Assembly: GCA_947000775.1 (NCBI GenBank)
Contig: CAMQGK010000010.1
Span: forward strand, 1,677,501 to 1,741,500
Direction: 5' to 3'
Origin: Pterois miles
Lineage: Eukaryota > Chordata > Actinopteri > Perciformes > Scorpaenidae
DNA: 64,000 nt
The notes under the pieces were generated by a model, which worked only from the letters and a program-made list of their open reading frames with translations, was not told where the DNA came from and did not search any database. Below, in pieces: positions 35,301 through 45,262 of the stretch; position 1 is the stretch's first letter; the number at the start of each line of letters is the position of its first letter. The position numbers and the translations under genes are program-made.

Positions 35301-38160
35301 CACGATAAAACCTGCTGGTAGGTGTAGCAGGGCCCTTCTGACCCACATCTATGAGGCTGATAATTAGGGGATAATGATGTTAAATAAACCCTGGAGAGCT
35401 CAGTCAGAGCTGAGTGTAGTAACCGCTGATAACGGCCAGCAATGACCTGATGACAGTCTGTCATATTCATCTTTACCATCAGTCACATCACCTGCTGAAT
35501 CTCTGAGCTTGTTAATAACATTTCCTTCATCCTCTCTCTCTTCCTGCAGATCTTCAGGTACAGTCTGATTCATCCATGTTCAAATACCTTCTGATCATGA
35601 ATATATATCTGTGATATCTGATGAAGATGATAATCTATATATATGTAATACTGTGATGTGTCAGAATGGAGACTCCAGGATGGACAGAGGCAACTCTCTC
35701 CCCAGCATGTTGGAGCAGAAGGTAACGGGACACGATAATGATCACAGTATGAACACAGAGGTTAACTGTAGTAATCATACACATTATCCACAATATGCCC
35801 CCGTAGTCCTCAATAATGATCATGTTTAAAGGGCCAGTTCACCTGTCCTCTCTGCTGTCTCTCCACGGAGATAGTTTGGATTTTATTTGTCTAAATTTAG
35901 AGATTTCTGTCTCCATCCAAAATGATTATTGTATTAAAGGAACAGTGTGCAGCGTTTAGGGGGATTTATCAGCAGAAGTGGAATATAATATTTATGCTGA
36001 TGTGTTCTTTAGTGTCTAATCAGCTGAAACTAGGAATCACTGTGTTTTCATTAGATTAGAACGAGTCCTTTATATCTACAGAGGGAGCAGGTCCTCTGCA
36101 TGGAGTCCTCCATGTTGCTCCTCATGTTGCTCCTCCATGTTGCTCCTCCATGTTGCTCCTCCATGTTGCTCCTCCATGTTGCTCCTCCATGTTGCTCCTC
36201 CATGTTTCTCCTCCATGTTGCTCCTCCATGTTGCTCCTCCATGTTTCTCCTCCATGGCTCCTCCTGTTTCTCCTCCATGTTGCCCCTCAGTGTTTCTCCT
36301 CCATGTTGCCCCTCAGTGTTTCTCCTCCATGTTGCCCCTATGTTTCTCCTCCATGTTGCCCCTCAGTGTTTCTCCTCCATGTTTCTCCTCCATGTTTCTG
36401 CCCCTCAGTGTTTCTCCTCCATGTTTCTCCTCATGTTGCCCTCTCATGTTTCTCCTCCATGTTTCTCCTCCATGTTGCCCCTCAGTGTTTCTCCTCCATG
36501 TTTCTCCTCCATGTTTCTCCTCAGTGTTTCTCCTCCATGTTGCCCCTCAGTGTTTCTCCTCCATGTTGCCCCTCAGTGTTTCTCCTCCATGTTTCCCTAT
36601 GTTCTCATGTTTCTTCTGCTCCATGTTGCCCTCAGTTTTCTCCTCCATGTTTCCCCTCCATGTTGCCCCTCAGTGTTTCTCCTCCATGTTTCTCCTCCAT
36701 GTTGCCCCTCAGTGTTTCTCCTCCATGTTGCTCAGTGTTTCTCCTCCATGTTGCTCCTCCATGTTTCTCCTCCATGTTTCTCCTCCATGTTCTCCTCAGT
36801 GTTTCTCCTCCATGGTCCATGTTGCTCCTCCATGTTGCTCCTCCATGTTGCTCCTCCATGTTGCTCCTCCATGTTGCTCCTCCATTGTTTCTCCTCCATG
36901 TTGCTCCTCCATGTTGCTCCTCCATGTTGCTCCTCCATGTTTCTCCTCCATGTTGCTCCTCCATGTTTCTCCTCAGTGTTTCTCCTCCATGTTTCTTCTC
37001 TTTTCTTTCACTCTTTTCCCTGAAGGCCACCATAGTTCTCTGACAGGCTTGTAAAACTTGTGAAGCTCATGTTACTGCAGTGTTGGGGTACTCCATTGGT
37101 TGCAATCTGCAACCACACCACTAGATGTCAACAAAACCTACACACTGCACCTTTAAAAAGTGACAGTTGAAGAGACTGTTTCTGTTGTAATCCACACAAA
37201 CACCGTGTTCACAGTTTCTATTGACCGTTTCCTTCTGTAGAAAGAGTTTCCTTGGTGGCGGAGAAAATGTTTTTGGAAAGTTGTTGTTGAAGTTTTTGTA
37301 ATTTAAATTATAATTTCATTCACCTCCAAAAAAAAAAAAAACGAAAATAGGTGAACTGTCCCGTTAACTCAAGAGAGAAGTCACTAATATGATATCAGCT
37401 TCATTTTAATGCTTTATGTTAATTTTAGCCACATGTATTGATTGATTGATGTGTGTAGATCTGCCCCTATGAGGTGCTGGTGGTGACCCACAGAGGGCGG
37501 AGCAAACTGCCCCCCGGTGTGGACAGAACCAGGCTGGAGGTAAAACCGTCGGCTTGTTAAATCTGAACATATTAACGATCACCTCCTCATCACGGTGAGG
37601 AGAAAGTGGGTCAGAGACACCACTGATTCCAGGCTGTGTTCGCTAAGAGCCGACGTTTGGTCACAGTTACTTCAAAAAGTCATGTCAATAACAACTAATA
37701 TATACGTTTATAAAGAGTTAATAGTTGAATATATTATCTTCTTTCCAAACAAGTTTTCAGTAGCTGAGACATTTGTGACGTTTTGATGGTGTCAACCTGA
37801 TTTATTTCAAACTAGTTAGTTTAAGATCTTTACACACAAACTGTGAGTGATGAATTTGTGAGGAGCTGCTGCTGTGGAGGCATTTATTCTGTCTGACTGG
37901 GAGCCTCCACCTCTTAGAAGACACTTAAAGAGCTGCTTCATTGATTGATTGACTGGTACAACATATAATCCCATATTTCCATGTATGTCAATATGTTTTT
38001 ATACCTTTGATTGGATTAGAGTCACTGTGCTGAACTGTCCCTGCAGCGCCACCTGTCTCAGGAGGAGTTCTTCAGTGTTTTCGGGATGTCCATCGAGGAG
38101 TTCGACGGCTTGTCTCTCTGGAAGAGGAACGACTTGAAGAAGAAAGTCTGTCTCTTCTGA
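28286..38160 (+). CDS. dmtn: Dematin (actin-binding, villin headpiece), 15 coding exons
   Basis: Dematin bundles actin filaments and links spectrin-actin junctions to the membrane. Exons are 28286-28297, 29303-29386, 29485-29613, 30283-30327, 30553-30736, 31009-31053, 32367-32522, 32789-32904, 33076-33181, 34288-34346, 34440-34482, 35550-35557, 35665-35721, 37459-37539 and 38047-38160. All introns are GT-AG and all phases agree, giving 412 residues (human 405). Diagnostic segments are GYKDLAALPRDKAILDIERP, SLSPPPSPE, NIYKKPPIYKQ, EDLIIESSKFPAAQPPDPN, KIETDYWPCPPSLAV, a Glu/Asp-rich stretch after EKEWRKK, RRKTRSLPDR, MDRGNSLPSMLEQK and the C-terminal villin headpiece ending LWKRNDLKKKVCLF. The exon at 30553-30736 adds a His/Thr/Pro-rich low-complexity stretch (repeated TPHTPHTPHT). 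The terminal serine known as a PKA site in mammals (KKKASLF) is cysteine here. Regulation is not evident from the sequence. Identification is strong because the whole order of conserved segments is present. Confidence 0.95.
28785..28960 (+). repeat. Dispersed repeat with AGCCAATAGAAACGCTCTCT
   Basis: A block with CACAGCCAATAGAAACGCTC, GAAATGATCTGTGATTGGTC and GTTATAATGCCAAAATGTTG is present. The first part recurs at 46217-46280 in the same orientation. Family not identified. Confidence 0.6.
29240..29299 (+). repeat. (TG)n microsatellite abutting a dmtn acceptor
   Basis: A TG run leads directly into the TGTCAG acceptor of the exon at 29303. The usual polypyrimidine tract is replaced by GT repeats. 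Confidence 0.9.
30348..30430 (-). repeat. SINE/LINE-type 3' tail fragment
   Basis: (AAGAT)n then ATTCCTTTATTAGTCCCACA and GTGGGGAAATTTACAATTTAC is the inverse complement of the tail seen on the SINEs, without the tRNA-like head. It lies in a dmtn intron. Confidence 0.65.
31077..31665 (+). repeat. Purine minisatellite after a dmtn donor
   Basis: Units of GAGGAGGAGAGGAAACAAGG with ATA or AGA linkers form a nearly all-purine strand of 0.6 kb. Blocks of about 220 bp recur (31136-31300 versus 31340-31510), a higher-order duplication. The array begins about 25 bp after the donor at 31053. The minus-strand frames (PCFLSSS type) are artefacts. Confidence 0.9.
31980..32370 (+). repeat. (ATT)n-rich tract and TGTGTTATATG repeat before a dmtn exon
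   Basis: Interrupted ATT/GTT repeats run from 31990 to 32170. A GTGTGTTGTGTGTTATAT-type repeat at about 32280-32365 leads into the TTACAG acceptor of the exon at 32367. Confidence 0.8.
33182..33726 (+). repeat. Minisatellite built on a dmtn donor site
   Basis: The unit is approximately GTACGTCAGCATTAACGGTC then ACCTAACGACACGGCG (36 bp), with shorter GTCTATGTCAGCATTAACG units. The array starts exactly at the donor of the exon ending at 33181. Each unit again carries GTACGT or GTATGT after CACGGCG, CACACCG or CACACTG, so donor-like sites recur about every 36 bp. Reading on from the exon meets TAA after nine intronic codons. Confidence 0.9.
34490..35110. other. AT-rich intron stretch
   Basis: ATT repeats (34530-34560), AAT repeats (34900-34960) and AATAAATAAA tracts occur between the exon ending at 34482 and the 8-nt exon. 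From 35110 to 35540 the sequence is non-repetitive with no recognised exon. Confidence 0.55.
35550..35557 (+). other. dmtn: 8-nt microexon of dmtn
   Basis: TTCCTGCAG|ATCTTCAG|GTACAG: the upstream exon ends in phase 1 (G) and the downstream exon starts in phase 0 (AATGGAGAC). Only an insert of 3n+2 restores the frame, and these 8 nt give D-L-Q. Human dematin has G-L-Q followed by N-G-E at this point, and the fish sequence gives D-L-Q N-G-D. The CTCTCTCTCTTCCTGCAG acceptor is very strong. Confidence 0.82.
35933..37156 (+). mobile_element. TTAA-flanked inverted-repeat element with internal minisatellite
   Basis: The left end TTAAAGGAACAGTGTGCAGC and right end CTACACACTGCACCTTTAA are inverted repeats. 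The outermost bases are TTAA, the target preferred by piggyBac-type elements, so class is inference. A second copy of the family lies at 17289-17745. The middle (about 36100-37010) is a 12-bp minisatellite, CTCCATGTTGCT/CTCCATGTTTCT with CCCCTCAGTGTT variants. Three forward frames of about 300 codons across it are repeat artefacts. Confidence 0.8.
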
Positions 38161-38219
38161 CGCCACAGTCCCCCCGCTGATCCTGAAAGCACCACGGACT
38201 TGTTCTAATTATCAGCACC

Positions 38220-38275
38220 GCCATCGCCATCGCCATCACCATCACCATCACCATCATCATCATCATCATCATCAG
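38220..38275 (+). repeat. CATCGC/CATCAC/CATCAT triplet tract in the dmtn 3' UTR
   Basis: Graded repeat GCCATCGCCATCACCATCAT lies 60 bp after the dmtn stop codon. Confidence 0.85.
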
Positions 38276-38422
38276 ATGCTCAGCGAGACATCACGTTTGA
38301 TCCACAGTGAAGGTTTGAGTGGTTTTAGATTCCTGCTGCACATCAACAATCCAGCTGCTTTAAGACAAACATTCCTGCTGACTCAGAGTCAGTTTCAACA
38401 CAGATCTGAAGCTGACTGTAGG

Positions 38423-38428
38423 AATAAA
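38423..38428 (+). terminator. Candidate poly(A) signal of dmtn
   Basis: AATAAA occurs 263 bp after the stop codon, before the repeat-rich DNA starts at 38714. A longer 3' UTR is possible. Confidence 0.45.
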
Positions 38429-38713
38429 CCAGTCAGCGATCTTTTAAAAAGAGGGTCGTTCCTATTGGCTTAGCCAGCTATGATGTCATAATGACAGTAT
38501 TTCTTTCCCAGCACCTCAAAAGCAAAACCAAGAAGAGTTTGATCACAGTCTGATGTTTAACATCAGTTAATATATAATATTTAATATAAAAGTGACACAA
38601 ACAAGCTGAAGACTCAGATACTACTACTTACTGTGTTATCCTCACAGTCCTGACCTGTAACAGAAAACTACTCATGTTTTACTTCTGCTTTACTTTCCAG
38701 CTTCAGGATGTAC

Positions 38714-39481
38714 CGTATTTTTCGCACTATAAGGAGCACCAGATTATAAGGAGCACCAGATTATAAGGAGCACCAGATTATAAAGAGCACCAGATTATAA
38801 GGAGCACCAGATTATAAGGAACACCAGATTATAAGGAGCACCAGATTATAAAGAGCACCAGATTATAAGGAGCACCAGATTATGAGGAGCACCAGATTAT
38901 AAGGAGCACCAGATTATAAGGAGCACCAGATTATGAGGAGCACCAGATTATGAGGAGCACCAGATTATAAGGAGCACCAGATTATAAGGAGCACCAGATT
39001 ATAAGGAGCACCAGATTATAAGGAGCACCAGATTATAAAGAGCACCAGATTATAAGGCGCATTGAGCGAAACAAAACGGTCAGATAAGTCAAACTTTATT
39101 AAATTCATTTAATAACTCAATAACTTCAATAACTCAACATTTTTCAGTTGTAACACATGAAATACAAAACAATACACTAACTTTTCAGTTCAATCCTCTT
39201 CAACAAATCCATCAAATCCTTCATCATCAGTGTCTGAGTTAGGCGATTTCGGCATCAAGCACGCCCAAATCCATCTCGTCATTATCCGACCATCCATCCA
39301 GCGATGCGGCTTCGTAGCTTATCAAAGTCGCAGACAGGTTTTCGAGCGCCCTGTACCACATAAAACTAGTTCATGATCAGTAAGCACAACCAGAATTGAT
39401 AAATAAGGCGTCGGATTATAAGGCGATTTTTGAGAAAATTAAAGGATTTTAAATGTGCCTTATAGTTGGAAAAATAAGGTA
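38714..39481. mobile_element. Decayed DNA transposon with a terminal minisatellite
   Basis: The left end TACCGTATTTTTCGCACTAT and right end CCTTATAGTTGGAAAAATAAGGTA are roughly inverted. The first 340 bp is a 17-bp array (GGAGCACCAGATTATAA, about 20 copies) that appears to have grown out of the terminal ACTATAAGG word. On the minus strand at about 39185-39350, two adjacent frames read an acidic stretch (LDGWSDNDEMDLGVLDAE, then TDDEGFDGFVEED and a stop). This resembles the acidic C-terminus seen in pogo-type transposases, but it is broken by a frame change. Confidence 0.6.
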
Positions 39482-39663
39482 ATTCAACCTTTAAAACGCC
39501 AGTTATGTGACTTCTAAACACAAGTTTAAAGCTCAGACTATAGGTATAATGTTCACCAGTGTTATGTTCATAATTTCATGTTTATATTTCAGGTTTAATA
39601 ATCACAAACTGGTGAGATGTTCTAGTGTCCACACACTTTGTTTAGACATCTGTATATCTTAAG

Positions 39664-41006
39664 CTATAGACCCTTTTAGTATTCACATCATGATGAGGTC
39701 ATGATGGGGTCACGGTGTTAGCTGGAGGCTAATCTAAGACTGGAGGCTAATCTAAGACTGGAGGCTAATCTAAGACTGGAGGCTAACCATAGACTGGAGG
39801 CTAACCAAAGACTGGAGGCTAACTAAAGACTGGAGGCTAACTAAAGACTGGAGGCTAACCATAGACTGGAGGCTAATCTAAGACTGGAGGCTAACCATAG
39901 ACTGGAGGCTAACCATAGACTGGAGGCTAACCAAAGACTGGAGGCTAACTAAAGACTGGAGGCTAACTAAAGACTGGAGGCTAACCATAGACTGGAGGCT
40001 AATCTAAGACTGGAGGCTAACCATAGACTGGAGGCTAACCATAGACTGGAGGCTAACCAAAGACTGGAGGCTAACCATAGACTGGAGGCTAACCATAGAC
40101 TGGAGGCTAACCAAAGACTGGAGGCTAACCAAAGACTGGAGGCTAACCATAGACTGGAGGCTAACTAAAGACTGGAGGCTAACCATAGACTGGAGGCTAA
40201 CTAAAGACTGGAGGCTAACGCTAGCAGTGGGCTAAAGCATCAAATGTCATCTTGCTGTTGTTGGCCGCCAAAAGTTGAGATGACAAACTGTGATTGGAGG
40301 ATCTAGAGAGCTACAATATCAGAGAAACCTTTCAGAGATGGAGAGAAAATGATGCTAATATTTAGCCTACTGCTAACAGCAGCCGTGAGCCATTGGCTGC
40401 TGTTAGCAGAAGGCTAAACTATTAGCATTCCTTTCTCTCCATCTCTGAAACTCTTTGATATTGTCCGACTCTCTTTTTGACAGACTTTACTGAAGGATAG
40501 TTAACTACAGACATCCAAAGGTTTATACGCCCTCAGTTTATCTTTACAGCGCTGCCGTTGGCCACCAGCCCGCTGGTTGGACGGCTGCTACTTAGCTAGC
40601 TTAGCTTGCTAATTCCTCCATGCTACAGGAAATGAGTCCAGCAGCAGACAGAGCTGGGTCACGGTCCCTCTGCCTCAGTCCTCACCGCTAGGAGGCTACT
40701 TCACCAGGAGGAGAGCAGGAGTTAGCTAGCTAGCTTGTCCAGAGACTGACTAGCTAGCTAGCTGGCTAACTAGCGTTATCCAGCCGTCTCCTCCTCCAGC
40801 AGCGTAGCGGTCGGCTAATCTGGTCTCATTGGTTAATGTTAACTTTCTCCACTAACTCTGGTGATCCTGGAGAGAGAGAGACAGGACAGACTGACAGAAA
40901 CTAGGACTTTCTTCAGACATTGATCCAGACATTAATGTGATCGGAGAATTATTCTGCCTCCACTAAATACCTCAACATGGTCACTAACAGGAAATGGGGT
41001 CTATAA
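39664..41006. mobile_element. Right arm of the inverted repeat pair flanking dmtn
   Basis: This is the inverse complement of the element at 9815-11655. The ends TATAGACCC and GGGTCTATA are short inverted repeats with TA at both edges, as for a TA-targeting non-autonomous DNA transposon. Its 18-bp array (CTGGAGGCTAACCATAGA type, 39721-40215, about 27 copies) is half as long as in the left arm. No transposase is present. Confidence 0.78.
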
Positions 41007-41184
41007 AGTATCTATGAGAGATTAAATGTGGTCCAGACTCCAGAGAAAAGACTTAATACAACAAAACACTAAAATAAAGATTAAATCAAACTTGGTATGA
41101 GGGTGGTCAGACCTTCAGACTGTGACCAGACTGTCCTCTCCTTGGTCTTCCTTCTGTAAAACAGCCAGATCCACTGCCCTGTTC

Positions 41185-41872
41185 AATCCCAGCACACGCA
41201 GACCAACACGCCAACACACCGACATGCCGACACACCAACACACGAAACGCCGACACACCGACACACCAACACGCCAACACACCAACACACCGACACGCCA
41301 ACACACCAACACACCGACAGGCCAACACACAGACACACCAACACACGACACGCCAACACACCGACACACCAACACACCGACACGCCAACACACTGACACA
41401 CCAACACACCAACACACCGACAGGCCAACACATCGACACGCCAACACACCAACACACCGACACGCCAACACACAGACACGCCAACACACAGACACACCAA
41501 CACACCGACAGGCCAACACACGACACACCAACACACCGACACACCAACACACGACACACCAACACACCGACACACCAACACACCGACACACCAACACACC
41601 AACACACGACACGCCAACACACCGACACACCGACACACCAACACACGACACGCCAACACACTGACACACCGACACGCCAACACACCGACACACCAACACA
41701 CCGACACACCAACACACGACACGCCAACACACTGACACGCCAACACACCGACACACCAACACACCAACACACCGACAGGCCAACACATCGACACGCCAAC
41801 ACACCAACACACCGACACGCCAACACACAGACACGCCAACACACCAACACGCCAACATGCCAACACGCGACG
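41185..41872 (+). repeat. CA-rich minisatellite (CCAACACACCGACACG)
   Basis: Units of 8-18 bp mix ACACCAAC, ACACCGAC, ACGCCAAC and ACACGAC words. Larger blocks recur: the stretch 41395-41480 is nearly identical to 41755-41840. Frames of 180-280 codons on both strands are artefacts. Confidence 0.9.
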
Positions 41873-41879
41873 TAGAAGA

Positions 41880-43680
41880 ACAGTAGTAACCTGAGAGCCG
41901 GCGACTCAGAGCAGCGTCTCCGTCTCTGTACAGCTCTGGTTTGTCCCATCAGCAGGTTGTAGACATTTAGTGTTGCTTAGTGACCAAATGATGTGCAGCT
42001 ATTTTTTAACAGTACATAAAGAAGTGGCATGTTTGTTATGAAAATCTAAAAAGTGAATTATATCAACACATGAATGTTGAGAAAAGAAGAGACAAAAAGG
42101 ACAAATTGTACTGGACTTTTTTCTGATGTCTTCAAACCAAAGGAAGACAGAGGCATGATGGGAAATAACTGGATTTCACCAGATTTCAACCAACATCTTC
42201 ATCATTAACACACATAGTTATATATCTCGAAAGTATTAATATTCATCAGCATCCTATCTGATAACTTCTATAGCACCTTTAACACATGAAAAGCAACACA
42301 GGCGTTGATTTAAAGCTGAGCTGACATTTGAAGGATTTTGTCTTTGAATAAATCCAGTTAATACACTGACTGTAAACGAGTGAGACGGTTGTTGGGCTCC
42401 ATCACACCTCCGTCAGCAGCAGATACCACGCGGATCTGGCCGGAGGCATTTCAGCTCACGTTTCGATGAGTTACACCTGTAAAAGGTGCAGTGTTTTCTG
42501 ATTTGATTTTACACAAAACAAATACTTGTATAATGACTTTAAATACTATGATAAAACATAAGCAGGTGGGTTTTTAATCTGATGAGGTTGAATACAAACT
42601 GTGGTAGAAAACAGAACAACACCTGTAAGAAAATAATGATAATACACAGGCGATAAATAAACATATTGTCTCTGTAAATGTGCTTTTAGTATCAGTCCAA
42701 ATAATCCTGACTTTTTCAATAATAACCTGAATTATCTGTCATAATGAGTGGAATCAAAACGTTTCTGGCTTCGTGAACAGTAAAGGAAAATATTGGTAAA
42801 AACTGCTAATTACTATTAATTGTTTTTAAACACAAAAGTCAGGAGTGGAAGAAGTACTCACATATTTTACTACAGTAAAAGTAGTAAAACCACAGTACAG
42901 CAATACAAAACAATCATTACAAGTTTTCATCCTCAGAACTGAGCAGATATCATATTAGACATAACGCATTTACACAGACAATAAAAATGAATAAAATGTA
43001 GACACTGTGTTGCAGTATAACTATATATAATACTATGATATAATAACAATAATAATAGTAATGTACAGATAATACTATAATAACTATAATAATAGTGATA
43101 AACAGTAGCAGGTGGAACCTTATTGTTCTCAGGTGTTTACAGTCGTCAGGTTTCTGTATTAATGTGATTTATTGAAGGTAAAATGACCTTCATATCTCAG
43201 CAGCTCACACCTGTGTGACGTTTAAGGACAGCTCAGTCATTACCGCACCACACGCCGCCACGTCTGCCTCGCCACCACAAGCTTCCTGTGTCTGTTGAAA
43301 AAATACAAGAGTGAGAAACACGAAGATTTGTGAGGTGGAGAGAGCGAGCATCGGTCACTTTACGTTGATGACTTCCTTCTTTCTTTCTTCATTTCCTGTG
43401 GAATGACTCTGATGGATTCCCGCTTCGTTCTGATTGGTTGAGTGTGGGTAGAAACAGGAAGTGGGTTGCTGTGACTGACACCACGATGACACAAAGATTG
43501 TTCCATGTTTGTTTCTTTTTCTACATTTGAAAGTGTTTTTTTTTTTTTTTTTTCTTGAATTATTTGAACATGCAGGGCGGCTTCGTGGTCACAGGTTGCA
43601 GGTTGCCACCAATGCTTCGGGTGTTTCAACTGCTGCATGCATGATGTCATGATGATGATGATGATGATGTCATATTTATA
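41880..43680. other. Intergenic stretch without recognised genes
   Basis: The sequence is mostly non-repetitive, with a T15+ run near 43540 and (ATG)n at 43648-43670. No exon, RNA gene or named repeat could be recognised. Confidence 0.45.
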
Positions 43681-43689
43681 ATAGATTTA

Positions 43690-43915
43690 TATAACGACGC
43701 TGGACACTGAGGTCAGACTGAGGTCAGGTCAGACTGAGGTCAGACTGAGGTCAGACTGAGGTCAGAGGTCAAACTGAGGTCAGACTGAGGTCAGACTGAG
43801 GTCAAACTGAGGTAGACTGAGGTAAAAGATAGATGGTAAAGATCAGACTGAGGTCAAACTGAGATCAGACTGAGGTCAGAGGTCAAACTGAGGTCAGACT
43901 GAGGTCAGAGGTCGT
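43690..43915 (+). repeat. 11-bp minisatellite of AGGTCA half-sites at DR5 spacing
   Basis: The unit GAGGTCAGACT (and GAGGTCAAACT) is repeated about 15 times with occasional insertions. Consecutive AGGTCA hexamers are separated by 5 bp (GACTG or AACTG), the DR5 arrangement known for RAR:RXR response elements. It lies 2.9 kb upstream of the afap1l2 start codon. Function is inference. Confidence 0.85.
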
Positions 43916-44194
43916 TGGTGATTGACCTGTCCGAAGCCGCCCTGCTGCTGTACATACTGAACCACTGAATGATGATGTAACTATTGTTGTTGTTGTTGTT
44001 TTCATATCTGGATGCAGGTGCTGTAACAGATGAATGGTGATGTGAATGATAACAATGAGATACAATAAAGACCGTTTCTATTTGCTTTGAGAAGTGGAGT
44101 CAACATTTCTCTACTCTGTTTTATCTGATGACGAACAAACAAACAGGAGGAAATACAGACATCAGGGACTATTTTCATCGGCGGATTATTCCAT

Positions 44195-44219
44195 GTGTGT
44201 GTGTGTGTGTGTGTGTGTA
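44195..44219 (+). repeat. (TG)n microsatellite
   Basis: Short TG run in the intergenic region. Confidence 0.85.
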
Positions 44220-44579
44220 GTACAGTATAAAAATAAAGAAAAAACATTCAAGGTCTATTAAATATAGAAATTTGAAATGTCTAATAGAACTTGCCAATTT
44301 AGTCTTCAATTAAAGTCTTCAAGTCATATCATATCATTTTACAAACATAACATTTTGCTAAGATATTAATCAAATTAATGATGGAAAACTGCAGTAACAG
44401 TAATACCTCAGTCTTTGTGAGTCATATCTTTTCAAAATGTTGAGAAGTTCTTCTGTAAATTAATCCAAAAGAAGACGCATGAAAACAATCTACAAGCATC
44501 AATAGATCAATAGTTTCTCCTCTTTTCACAGCTGCAGTACCATTGATCGACCAGCAGGGGTCAGTGGTGGTGACAGAGG

Positions 44580-45262
44580 CGGTAGCTAACTGTAGCTCAG
44601 GTGAGCTAACCGTAGCTAACCGTAGCTACGGTTAGCTGGCAGTAGCTCAGTCTGTAGGGTGTTGTCTTGGGAATCGGAGGGTCACTGGTTCCAGTCCCGA
44701 CATGACCAAGAACTGAGTGTGAACTGGTAGCTGGAGAGGTGCCAGTTTACCTCTTGGGTGCCCCTGAGCAAGGCACCAAACCCCCAACTGCTCGGAGCGC
44801 TTGTCAGGAGCAGCCCCCTCACTCTGACACCTCTCCATTGATGCATGTATATGGGTCCTGTTTGTGCATGTATGTATTTCGGATCAGCATGTACTGTGTA
44901 TAAGTAAAACAACAGAGTGTACAAAATTGAATTTTCCCCATTGTGTGACTAATAAAGGAATATCTTCTTCTTCTTCTAACCGTAGCTAACTGTACCTAAG
45001 GTTAGCTAACTGTAGCTAACCGTAGCTTAGGTAAGCTAACTGTAGCTTAGGTTAGCTAACTGTAGCTAGGGTTAGCTAACTGTACCTAAGGTTAGCTAAC
45101 TGTAGCTAACCGTAGCTTAGGTAAGCTAACTGTACCTAAGGTTAGCTAACTGTAGCTAACCGTAGCTTAGGTTAGCTAACTGTAGCTACGATTAGCTAAC
45201 TGTAGCTAGGGTTAGCTAACTGTACCTAAGGTTAGCTAACTGTAGCTAACTTTAGCTAACAG
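44580..45262 (+). repeat. GTTAGCTAACTGTAGCTAAC-type minisatellite split by a SINE
   Basis: Palindromic GTTAGCTAAC, GTAGCTAAC and CCTAAG words alternate in both flanks (44580-44640 and 44978-45262). The SINE at 44640-44977 interrupts the array. Confidence 0.85.
44640..44977 (+). mobile_element. tRNA-derived SINE inside the GTTAGCTAAC array
   Basis: Same family as the copies near 19.5 and 20.3 kb. The head is GGCAGTAGCTCAGTCTGTAG, with GGTTCCAGTCCCGACA as a decayed B box. The body is GAGAGGTGCCAGTTTACCTC. The tail is TTGTGTGACTAATAAAGGAA and (CTT)n. A 22-bp deletion relative to the second copy removes the GGCCACTGCCGAG part. Confidence 0.83.

Noticed and set aside
36051..37054. Cysteine-rich frames of about 300 codons that look like a secreted Cys-rich protein
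   Set aside because: They are the 12-bp array inside a transposon, in an intron of dmtn.
41107..41949. Cys/Val-rich minus-strand frames of 227-280 codons resembling a repetitive keratin-associated protein
   Set aside because: Frame-independent reading of a CA-rich minisatellite.
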